Assembly: GCA_029167045.1 (NCBI GenBank)
Contig: JARFPK010000003.1
Span: forward strand, 24,004-88,003
DNA length: 64,000 bases
Source of the DNA: Candidatus Methanocrinis natronophilus
GTDB taxonomy: Archaea > Halobacteriota > Methanosarcinia > Methanotrichales > Methanotrichaceae
Direction of reading: 5' to 3'
Shown here one piece after another: positions 16,261 to 23,181 of this stretch. The notes under the pieces were generated by a model. It did not search any database. It saw nothing but the letters and a program-made list of their open reading frames with translations, and was not told the DNA's origin. Position numbers and translations under genes: made by a program. Position 1 is the stretch's first letter. Every line of letters starts with the position of its first letter.

Positions 16261-16351
16261 GTCTCAACAATTTAAAGGTTTGAACAATTTAAAGTTTTCG
16301 CTCCCTCAGACCGCAAACAAGCTACCCATCCTATAGTAGGGGGCTTAGAAT
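16119..16351. repeat. Perfect 18-bp inverted repeat spanning the 48-codon gene
   Basis: ATTCTAAGCCCCCTACTA at 16119-16136 and its exact complement TAGTAGGGGGCTTAGAAT at 16334-16351, 197 bp apart, enclose almost the whole small gene and its promoter. The arrangement resembles the ends of an invertible or MITE-like segment. The outer flanks of the two arms do not match. Confidence 0.7.
16266..16294 (-). promoter_or_regulatory. Two tandem AACAATTTAAAG boxes upstream of the 48-codon gene
   Basis: AACAATTTAAAG occurs at 16266-16277 and 16283-16294, 17 bp apart. Read on the minus strand each is CTTTAAATTGTT, containing a TATA-like TTTAAA. They could be alternative TATA boxes or a repeated operator. 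They lie 6-34 bp upstream of the start codon. Confidence 0.45.
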
Positions 16352-16781
16352 GTCGCTAAGATGAACAGCTGGGGAGGAAAGCGTCTTCCGATGATGATCA
16401 TTTCTCGATGCGGGGTTCAGTGAGACGAGCGATTTCGTCGGGTAACCTATGTGGCTTGGTCGCGTACTCGCTCTACTGAAAATCGCCACTCGAATCGAAT
16501 TCAAGGGGCTTATTTTCCGCTAAATAGCCATTACGTCACACGTTAGCGCTATTCAGTATTCTGGGTGCGCGACCGTAGCTTTGAATGAAGAGAACCGTTA
16601 GGTCCGATAAGCTACTTCATAGGCAATGGAGACGCTGGGGGCAAATTGGCCCTTCCCTCCTATGCCCAGCGGTGTGCTGTGAGCTGTGAAGTTCGCGTGC
16701 TGAAGTGAGTTCCCCCGCACCAAAGGCTACTGGTATCCTGCTAAAACCCAAAGGTTCTAGGCCCGAGAGTCCGAGGACCCC
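16352..16781. other. Non-coding region, possibly a structured RNA remnant
   Basis: About 430 bp without a supported gene. It contains several complementary segments, a GTGCGCGACC tract at 16565-16574 like the 5' end of a group II intron, and stretches such as GAGTTCCCCCGCACC. A decayed intron or structured RNA is possible but I cannot demonstrate a fold. Confidence 0.25.
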
Positions 16782-16973
16782 GTGGCCGCGGCGAAGAAGT
16801 TCATCCTCGCAGAGCTGGAGGCGGAAAGGGTGTCGGCGGCGGCGTGGCTCGACAGCATCCACCGCCTACAGGATCGGATAGCGAAAGCGCGACCGGGCGA
16901 CTATTTCGAGTCGGAGGTCTGGCAACGTCTCGACCGCGAAGCCCAAAAGATATGCAGGGCGGCGGGGTGGTGA
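16782..16973 (+). CDS. Small charged helical protein (63 aa)
   Basis: A GTG-started frame encoding 63 residues: AAKKFILAELEAERVSAAAW, a HRLQDRIAKARPGDYFES helix and an end with EAQKICRAAGW. Regular heptad-like spacing of hydrophobic residues suggests a helical hairpin. It is followed after 4 bp by a second and then by an overlapping third small gene on the same strand, like the compact small-gene strings of plasmids and viruses. No family recognised. Confidence 0.45.
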   Translation: MAAAKKFILAELEAERVSAAAWLDSIHRLQDRIAKARPGDYFESEVWQRLDREAQKICRAAGW

Positions 16974-16977
16974 GGCC

Positions 16978-17136
16978 GTGCTTTGCGATTCTGAGATAGA
17001 AGCACGCCACGAGCGGGTGAGCATCCGCCGGGATAGATCCCAGGTCGAGAAGAGGGCGCGGGTCGTCGATGGAGAGGACGACCTCGACAACGCGGGCTTC
17101 TCTCTGCTGACGGGGATGGAGGAGGGGGACCGATGA
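16978..17136 (+). CDS. Small charged protein (52 aa)
   Basis: GTG at 16978 opens a 52-codon frame rich in Arg, Glu and Asp (IEARHERVSIRRDRSQVEKR, then GEDDLDNAGFSLLTGMEEGD). Its TGA at 17134 overlaps the ATG of the next small gene, which argues for real, coupled translation. No recognisable domain. Confidence 0.35.
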   Translation: MLCDSEIEARHERVSIRRDRSQVEKRARVVDGEDDLDNAGFSLLTGMEEGDR

Positions 17137-17264
17137 TCCGGATTCCCGATCCTCCTTATGTCAGCGGCGACGGGGGGCTCTTCCCGCCGGAGGGGGTCGA
17201 GGAGGAGGAGATCGACGTCGCCGAGTGGCGGAGGATAGATCAGATAATGGAGATGGAGGCGTGA
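17133..17264 (+). CDS. Small acidic protein (43 aa)
   Basis: ATG at 17133, overlapping the previous stop. It encodes 43 residues, MIRIPDPPYVSGDGGLFPPE followed by an EEEEIDVAEWRRIDQIMEM helix. Proline-rich start, acidic middle, single C-terminal helix. Preceded by GGAGGGGGA, a strong ribosome site, which makes it the best supported of the trio. Function unknown. Confidence 0.45.
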   Translation: MIRIPDPPYVSGDGGLFPPEGVEEEEIDVAEWRRIDQIMEMEA

Positions 17265-17364
17265 GGGCGGGGGCGAAGAGGGGAAACCTCTCGCCCCATC
17301 AAGTGGTGACGTAGAAACATTTTTCATGGCTGGAGACAGTATCTTTTGCAGGATGGAGACTAAG

Positions 17365-19113
17365 ATGAGACTGAAACTAATTCTCGGGGTTCTGGCGCTG
17401 GTGGCGCTGGCGATACCTGTGAACGCGGATAGGGTGGACGACCTGATACTGGACTTAAAATCCGGGACGCCAACTGTTAGAGCCGCGGCTGCTCAGGCTC
17501 TCGGCCACATCGGCGATGTTAGAGCAGTTGATCCCCTTATCGAGGCACTCAAAGATGATAATTATACGGTCTGGTCTAATTCACGCGAGGCTCTCGTCCA
17601 GATCGGTGAGCCTGCGGTCGACCCTCTCATCGATGTTCTCATCGATGTTCTCATGGACGAAAACTGGTGGAATGTCGGATGGAGGACTGCCTCTGCCCTC
17701 GGCGAGATCTGGTGGAATGTCGGATGGAGGGCTGCCTCTGCCCTCGGCGAGATTGGGGATGCCCGGGCGTTCGATCCCCTTATCGAGGCTCTCAAGGATG
17801 AAGACGGGGAGGTCCGATCGAGGGCTGCCTCTGCCCTCGGCTGGATCGGCGATGCCAGAGCGGTAGATCCCCTCATCGAGGCGCTCAAAGATGAAGTCGA
17901 TCCGCCCTTCAAGCCCTGGGTCCTCGCCGACCCGTTTCTCTGGGGGGTCCGATCGGAGGCTGCCTGGGCTCTCGGCAATATAGGCGATGCCAGGGCAGTC
18001 GATCCCCTTATCGAGGCTCTCAAGGATGAAAACGAGTATGTCCGGTCGAGTGCTGCCTGGGCTCTCGGCAATATAGGCGATGCCAGGGCAGTCGATCCCC
18101 TTATCGATGTGCTCAAGGATGAGGACGGGGAGGTCCGATTTCAGGCTGCCACAGCTCTCGGCCGGATCGGCGAAGCTGCGGTCGATCCTCTCATCGATGC
18201 GCTCGAGGATAAAGACGTGAAGGTCCGAGCGGGGGCTGTCGAGGCCCTCGGCTGGATCCACGATGCCAGAGCGGTCGGTCCTCTCATCGCGGCCCTCAAG
18301 GATGAGGACGGGGAGGTCCGAGCGGGGGCGGCCACGGCTCTCGGCAACATCGGCGATGCCAGAGCGGTAGATCCTCTCGTCGAGACTCTCAAGGATGAAG
18401 ACGGCGGGGTCCGATCTCGGGCTGCCATCGCCCTCGGCTGGATCGGCGATGCCCGGGCGGTCGATCCCCTTATCGAGGCTCTCAAGGATGAAGATGAAGA
18501 GGTCCGAAGGTGGGCTGCCATCGCCCTCGGCGATATTGGTGATGCCCGGGCTGTCGACCCCCTCATCGAGGCACTCCAGGATGAGGACGGGGATGTCCGA
18601 TCGGTGGCTGCCTGGGCTCTCGGCAATATCGGCGACATCAGGGCAGTCGATCCCCTTATCGATGCGCTCAAGGATGAAGACGAGGGGGTCCGATCTCGGA
18701 CTGCCGGGGCTCTCGGCGAGATCGGTGATGCCAGAGCTGTTGATCCCCTCATCGACGCTCTCAAGGATGAAGATCGGGGTGTCAGATGGGGAGCAACCTC
18801 GGCTCTCGGCAAGATCGGCGATGCCAGGGCGGTGGATCCCCTCATCACAGCTCTCCAGGATAGCCGTTCGGAGGTCCGAGCGGTGGCTATCGAGGTTCTT
18901 GGCCAGATCGGTGATGTCGGGGCGGTTGATCCTCTTATCGAGGCCCTCAAAGATGAGGACCAAACCGTCCGAGCGAGGGCTGCGTGGGCTCTCGGAAAGA
19001 TCGGGGATCAAAAGGCTATCGAACCGCTAACTTACGCGGCTTCGAGTGACGAGGAGGCTATTGTCCGACGTGAGGCGACTGAAGCGTTGGCGAAGATCCA
19101 GATGGGGCGGTGA
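17365..19113 (+). CDS. Secreted multi-HEAT (PBS-lyase) repeat protein
   Basis: About 582 residues. I chose ATG 17365 because GGAG lies six bases upstream and it places a signal peptide (MRLKLILGVLALVALAIPVN, Ala-Asp cleavage) at the N-terminus; earlier ATGs at 17326 and 17353 only add residues. The rest is about seventeen HEAT units of ~31 residues with consensus IGDARAVDPLIEALKDEDGE then VRxxAAxALG. The units are very similar at DNA level, showing recent tandem expansion, and one unit has a WWNVGW insertion duplicated next to it. Exported solenoid, probably a cell-surface binding scaffold. The last unit diverges (TYAASSDEEAIVRREATEA). It resembles the truncated gene at the window start. Confidence 0.85.
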   Translation: MRLKLILGVLALVALAIPVNADRVDDLILDLKSGTPTVRAAAAQALGHIGDVRAVDPLIEALKDDNYTVWSNSREALVQIGEPAVDPLIDVLIDVLMDENWWNVGWRTASALGEIWWNVGWRAASALGEIGDARAFDPLIEALKDEDGEVRSRAASALGWIGDARAVDPLIEALKDEVDPPFKPWVLADPFLWGVRSEAAWALGNIGDARAVDPLIEALKDENEYVRSSAAWALGNIGDARAVDPLIDVLKDEDGEVRFQAATALGRIGEAAVDPLIDALEDKDVKVRAGAVEALGWIHDARAVGPLIAALKDEDGEVRAGAATALGNIGDARAVDPLVETLKDEDGGVRSRAAIALGWIGDARAVDPLIEALKDEDEEVRRWAAIALGDIGDARAVDPLIEALQDEDGDVRSVAAWALGNIGDIRAVDPLIDALKDEDEGVRSRTAGALGEIGDARAVDPLIDALKDEDRGVRWGATSALGKIGDARAVDPLITALQDSRSEVRAVAIEVLGQIGDVGAVDPLIEALKDEDQTVRARAAWALGKIGDQKAIEPLTYAASSDEEAIVRREATEALAKIQMGR

Positions 19114-19142
19114 TCCGCCTCACTTCTATTTTTATTCTGTCC
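19111..19142 (+). terminator. T-rich 3' tail, copy 2
   Basis: GTGATCCGCCTCACTTCTAT then TTTTATTCTG directly overlaps and follows the stop of the secreted HEAT protein. Same design as the tails at 12454 and 19427. Confidence 0.45.
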
Positions 19143-19304
19143 CGTTATTCAATCGTCTAATGCGATCCTGGGGGCTATCGTCCTGGGGGTATTGGGATAC
19201 GGCCGGGCCGGGGATCCGCCACACGCGCCCCTCTGGTGGCTTAGGTATCGGGGCATAACGGGACGATTCCCGTTTTCCTACCCCTCCCCCGGGGCGTCAG
19301 GGCG

Positions 19305-19472
19305 ATGACCTCCGAAGATCTCGAGGCGAGTGCCGAGAGGATAGCGGCCAGAAATGCCCGTATCCGAGAGGAGCGGTCCGAAAGGCGGCGGAGGATGCCC
19401 TGGCAGCTATCGAGGCGACGGCCTGATCCCCACCCTCACCTCATTTTTATTCAGATAGATAGCCTCCGCTAG
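19305..19472 (+). CDS. Small Arg/Glu-rich protein (55 aa)
   Basis: From ATG 19305 the frame gives MTSEDLEASAERIAARNARI followed by REERSERRRRMPWQLSRRR and a less coding-like tail to TAG 19470. The first 40 residues form a strongly charged helix. The T-rich tail (copy 3, 19427-19455) lies within the last codons, so the natural stop may be the nearby TGA in another frame (a small frameshift). Same style as the small genes at 16782-17264. Low certainty. Confidence 0.35.
   Translation: MTSEDLEASAERIAARNARIREERSERRRRMPWQLSRRRPDPHPHLIFIQIDSLR
19427..19455 (+). terminator. T-rich 3' tail, copy 3
   Basis: TGATCCCCACCCTCACCTCA then TTTTTATTC, third instance of the shared 3' tail in this accessory region. 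Confidence 0.4.
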
Positions 19473-19576
19473 AAGGCATTTCGTTTTTTCAGGGTTCGCA
19501 ATTGGATTAGATCGGCGCCTCCTCTCAGAAGCTTCTCCACCTCCTTGTCGGCAACCTCCCAGCGCAGACGGGGCAT
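19469..19576 (-). CDS. Possible 35-aa protein
   Basis: Minus-strand ATG 19576 opens MPRLRWEVADKEVEKLLRGG followed by ADLIQLRTLKKRNAF. The residue pattern is protein-like (one amphipathic helix then a basic tail) but there is no ribosome site, and it overlaps the end of the plus-strand small frame. Confidence 0.25.
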   Translation of the reverse strand: MPRLRWEVADKEVEKLLRGGADLIQLRTLKKRNAF

Positions 19577-19663
19577 TTATCGAAAGGTTTCGTCCGCAGA
19601 CACCTCCTCTCTCCGTTTTAGGGTATCGCAGACTATGTATATCCTTGAGCCTGAAACCCCCTT

Positions 19664-19942
19664 TTGCATGAACCGGAGCGTGATCCCCTGACCTGGAAGA
19701 AAATCGTCTCCGACCTGGAGCGGGAGTTCTCCTCCCTTCACGGCGACTGGATGCGGTCTGTGGAGCTGAGGGACCGGATCGGCGAGATCGTCACAGGACC
19801 CGACTTTTCCGACCTCGACCTCGACCCCGACCTTCAGGGGAGGCTCGACCTCCTCCACGTGGAGCTAGTCGCCCTCACCCGGGAGAACGTCTGCACCAAC
19901 GAGAGGTGCCCCCACTACAATAAGAGCTGCAAGATGAGATAG
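19664..19942 (+). CDS. Conserved-looking small protein upstream of DUF1848 (92 aa)
   Basis: Ninety-two residues: an N-terminal helix (TWKKIVSDLEREFSSL), a middle SVELRDRIGEIVTGPDFSDL and a C-terminal Cys cluster NVCTNERCPHYNKSCKM (four Cys plus His). The Cys pattern suggests a small zinc site. It ends one base before the DUF1848 start, so the two form a unit. I do not recognise the family; a role supporting the radical-type DUF1848 enzyme is only an inference from adjacency. Confidence 0.55.
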   Translation: MHEPERDPLTWKKIVSDLEREFSSLHGDWMRSVELRDRIGEIVTGPDFSDLDLDPDLQGRLDLLHVELVALTRENVCTNERCPHYNKSCKMR

Positions 19943-20418
19943 ATGATCATCTCCGCCAGTTACAGAACGGACATCCCCGCCTTCTACGGCGATTGGTTCG
20001 AGAGGAGGCTCGAGGCCGGATACTGCTCCGTCGCCAATCCGTACAACAGCCGCCAGGTCCGCCGCGTCAGCCTCCGCCCGGAGGACGTCGAAGGCTTCGT
20101 CTTCTGGACGAGAAACCTCGGCCCCTTCATGGACAGGCTTACGAGGGTGGCGGATCTCGGCCGCCCCTTCGTCGTCCAGCAGACCGTCACCGGCTATTCG
20201 CGGGAGCTGGAGCTGTCTCTTATACACGCGGCTGCTACGAGGCCGTCGACATCGGCGAGTACGACACCTGCCCCGCTGGATGCGCCTTCTGCTACGCCGT
20301 CCTCCGGCGGGAGATCGCCTTGCGTCGGCGGAAGAGCCACGACCCCGAGGGCGAGTTCCTATGGGGGCCTGGAGAGGAGGCGGCCCCGGAGGCGAAGGGG
20401 CAGACGACCCTCTTATGA
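19943..20418 (+). pseudogene. DUF1848 family gene, internally deleted at a Tn5-end junction
   Basis: The left part (19943-20212) reads MIISASYRTDIPAFYGDWFE through GFVFWTRNLGPFMDRL and VVQQTVTGYSREL, the N-terminus of DUF1848, a predicted SplB-like radical SAM protein. The right part, in a different frame from about 20228, reads RGCYEAVDIGEYDTCPAGCA then FCYAVLRREIALRRRKSHD and DPEGEFL, the Cys-rich C-terminus. About 150 central residues are missing. The join carries CTGTCTCTTATACAC (20213-20227), the first 15 bases of the Tn5/Nextera mosaic end. I think the deletion is a sequencing-library or assembly artefact and the gene in the organism is probably intact. Confidence 0.8.
20213..20227. other. 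Tn5 (Nextera) mosaic-end sequence at a contig junction
   Basis: CTGTCTCTTATACAC is identical to the first 15 of 19 bases of the Tn5 mosaic end used in tagmentation libraries. It sits exactly where the two halves of the DUF1848 gene are wrongly joined. A chance 15-base match in 64 kb is very unlikely. Confidence 0.8.
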
Positions 20419-20498
20419 ATCCGCCGCTAGCCCCGGATCAAGACCGCTCCCGAGGCTTAGAGGCATCATATCTCCTGGAGTCACCGCTGATGCTCAGA

Positions 20499-22880
20499 CT
20501 ACCCACTTCCCCTAACCATCACAACTCCTCCATCCGGGAGGGTCTCAAACCCCAGGAACGATACCTCTCTGCCGGCCCCGTCCCTCAGGGATACGGTTGC
20601 AGCGGCGTCGTTGAGGGCGATCCCGGTCTTCATAAAGAGGTCGGCCCCGGAGCTCTCGCCCGCGCCGAAGTGGACTCGAACCATCGCCCCGGGCTCCAGG
20701 ATGTACTCGGGAAGGACGACGGACTTCGTCTCGTCCCCATCGACGACCAGGGTCCACCCTTGGAGGTTCGCTGCCTCCTCGAGGTGATTTGCGATCACGA
20801 CGAACTCATCCTCGCCGGTGGCGCTGATCACGGTGATGGCCAGCATTCCTCCAAGAGGCGAGGTGAACCCCAGATCCTCAGCCCTGGAGAAGGCGGCTCT
20901 CGCCTCCCTCTCGCGGCCGAGATTCTGGAGGAGATCGCCTTTCAGGTACCACGTGTAGCCATCTTCCGAATCAAGATCTATCGCCTCCTCCAAGGCCGCC
21001 AGAGCCTCTTCGTCCCTTCCCAGGTTCATGAGGATGAGGCCCTTAAACCGCCAGGTGGCGGGATCTTCGGGATCGATATCTGTGGCGTTATTCAGCTCAT
21101 CCAGGGCTTCCTCATAATATCCAGCCCTCTGGAGCTCCCGGGCCATGGCAAAGGAGATCTCCGCCTCTGAGCCTCGGGCCATGGCCTCCAGAGCTAGCCC
21201 CTCCTTATGCCAGAACCTTCCCTTCAGCGGTCCAGATATCGGCTCCATCTTCGGAGCGTTGTCCACCACCCCCTCTTCTGCCACCGCCACCGGCTCCCGG
21301 GGATAGGGGGCCGAGACCACGATATGGGGCACGTCGCCCACGCCGTCGCCGTCTTCGTCCATGCCCCGGTACGACGTCCAGAAGTTTCCATCCCAGGTGT
21401 TATTGGCGAAGCTCACCGTCTTCCAGGCGATGGTGCTCCTCTGCTGGGCGTCGATCCCGTTGTAGATGAAGTTGTTCTGAGCTATCTCGTTGTGATCGTC
21501 GGAAGCTCTGAGGCCTATGGCGTTGTTGGCTATCGTATTTCCGATGATGGTGTTCTTTCTTCCAACGTCGAGGCCGACCCCGGCGTCCATGATAACATTG
21601 CCGAAGATGGCATGGCCTCCATCCGATAGCGTGGTGTCAACGCCCAAAGACGCCAGGAAATCGGGGCCGACCTTCTTGGCCCTCTTTACGAAGTTGTCTT
21701 GCAGGGTGTTGTTATGGCAGCCATAACCGAGGGCTATTCCTCCGGTTCTCGCGCTCGAGTTGATCAGGGTGTTGTTGGAGATCGTCGAGTCGCTGGAGAA
21801 CGCCAGGTAGATGCCTCCCTGGTGTATTACAGAATCTTCCAATATGAGGCGGCTGGAGTTTATCGCGGAGATGCCGTAGGCCTTGACGCCTTTCAACCTG
21901 GCCTCTGGACAGTCCATCAGCCATAGGTATCCCAACTCGAGACCTTCGAGCTTAAGCCCTTCTTCATCCTTGAAGGATGAGATCTCCTTCCCGTCGACGG
22001 TGCTGTTGGAAAAGTCGATGGAATCCTCAGAGCTCAGCCCTGAGAGGTACAATCCTGAGAGGTCTATATCTGATCTTACAAGCTTCAGATCGTCGAAGAT
22101 CACGCTCACCGGGTCTGGCGACGTTCGGTGAAGCCCCAAAATACCGCCCACCACCGTAACGTTTCGGAAGGTGATCTTTCTGGGGTCGAAGATCCACAAT
22201 CCACCTCCTTCGACGCTATCTCCTATGATGCAGTCCTCAACGACGCAATCCATCGAATCGAAGAATATGATCTCCTGCTCAGCTATGCACCCTCTAATCC
22301 GAATATTTTGAGATGGTTTCCTGGTCAGTTCCAAGGGAGAGGTATCAGAAAAGTCAGAGAAGAATATGGGAGCCCCCCCGGCTTGAACTATGATGTGGTC
22401 GATGGAACTTCCTTCGATAGTCCCGTTCAGGACGCCGTCAAAGGTCAGGCCCCTCCCTTCGACCCCTTTGATTCGAACGTTCTCGGCTCCGGTGAACCGG
22501 ATATCGCTATCTGACACCCTGGAATCTTCGATCCGAACGTTCTTTGCTCCGTCGATATATATTCCCACAGGAAGGAGGGCATCATATCCTCCGTTCAAGT
22601 TCTCCATGGTGCAGTTTCGTATCAGCAGATGAGCATCGGTGTTCTTTATCACGATCCCATTTCCGACGTGGTCCTCGAGGCTTATCCCCTCGATGATGTA
22701 GGGATCATCGGCGGTGCCGCTACCTCTGTAATTTATAAGGTCGGCGTTGCTGGTGATGCTGATGTAGTCGCTCGCCAGAGGGAAGGTCATCGAGGAGACC
22801 GTAAACTCTGTCCCTTGCGAGCCTGCCGCTAGCGCCGTGAGGATGCACAGCATCATCAAACCAAAATATACTTTCACCAC
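20499..22880 (-). CDS. Secreted parallel beta-helix / TPR / lamin-tail-domain protein
   Basis: A 793-residue exported protein. Residues 1-23 are a signal peptide. Residues ~45-520 are right-handed parallel beta-helix (NosD/PbH1) repeats with ladder motifs such as DHVGNGIVIKNTDAHLLIRN, NTLINSSARTGG and NTIIGNTIANNAIGL, plus the NTWDGNFWTSYRGMDEDGDG loop typical of archaeal NosD-like surface proteins. Residues ~585-690 contain TPR units (GYYEEALDELNNATDIDPED, DPATWRFKGLILMNLGRDEE). The C-terminal ~95 residues (EFVVIANHLEEAANLQGWTL to VSLRDGAGREVSFLG) match a lamin-tail domain. Such proteins are cell-surface or sheath components that may bind polysaccharide. Unusual three-part combination. Stands divergently from the histidine kinase. 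Confidence 0.82.
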   Translation of the reverse strand: MVKVYFGLMMLCILTALAAGSQGTEFTVSSMTFPLASDYISITSNADLINYRGSGTADDPYIIEGISLEDHVGNGIVIKNTDAHLLIRNCTMENLNGGYDALLPVGIYIDGAKNVRIEDSRVSDSDIRFTGAENVRIKGVEGRGLTFDGVLNGTIEGSSIDHIIVQAGGAPIFFSDFSDTSPLELTRKPSQNIRIRGCIAEQEIIFFDSMDCVVEDCIIGDSVEGGGLWIFDPRKITFRNVTVVGGILGLHRTSPDPVSVIFDDLKLVRSDIDLSGLYLSGLSSEDSIDFSNSTVDGKEISSFKDEEGLKLEGLELGYLWLMDCPEARLKGVKAYGISAINSSRLILEDSVIHQGGIYLAFSSDSTISNNTLINSSARTGGIALGYGCHNNTLQDNFVKRAKKVGPDFLASLGVDTTLSDGGHAIFGNVIMDAGVGLDVGRKNTIIGNTIANNAIGLRASDDHNEIAQNNFIYNGIDAQQRSTIAWKTVSFANNTWDGNFWTSYRGMDEDGDGVGDVPHIVVSAPYPREPVAVAEEGVVDNAPKMEPISGPLKGRFWHKEGLALEAMARGSEAEISFAMARELQRAGYYEEALDELNNATDIDPEDPATWRFKGLILMNLGRDEEALAALEEAIDLDSEDGYTWYLKGDLLQNLGREREARAAFSRAEDLGFTSPLGGMLAITVISATGEDEFVVIANHLEEAANLQGWTLVVDGDETKSVVLPEYILEPGAMVRVHFGAGESSGADLFMKTGIALNDAAATVSLRDGAGREVSFLGFETLPDGGVVMVRGSG

Positions 22881-23181
22881 ACCCCACTCCTACCTTTCTT
22901 TTTCAAAGCTCCAGACCTCTCAGAGCCTTTGTAGCCTGCTATAGACAGATCTACCATCGCCCCCAGACCGATGATGGCATAGGACCATAGATCAGAGTTC
23001 ATCATTTATATCAGTTTTGATTAAAATAAACTTCAGCTTTATCTTGAAGGTCGTGAAGCCTCCAGAATTTAGCGCCCCGGCGACTAAATCGCACACCTCC
23101 GAAAGGCATTATAGCCATGGAGGTCCAATTGTAAAAAGAGACCTCTCCATCTCAAGGGGTAGAGCAGGCCGGAGAATTTTA

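Noticed and set aside
12285..16465. 13-base match GCGAGTACGCGAC near 12285 and inverted near 16453 as ends of one element
   Set aside because: Too short to exclude chance, and the flanks do not extend the match.
17562..19011. Long minus-strand open frames (up to 476 codons) opposite the HEAT-repeat gene
   Set aside because: They mirror the repetitive, GC-rich plus-strand gene, have Ser/Arg- or Asp/Ile-rich shadow composition and no family pattern; the plus frame has a signal peptide and clean HEAT consensus.
17490..19050. Regularly spaced DNA repeats that might be taken for a CRISPR array
   Set aside because: The ~93-bp period is a codon-level repeat of the HEAT unit inside an open frame; spacers are not unique and no cas genes are present.
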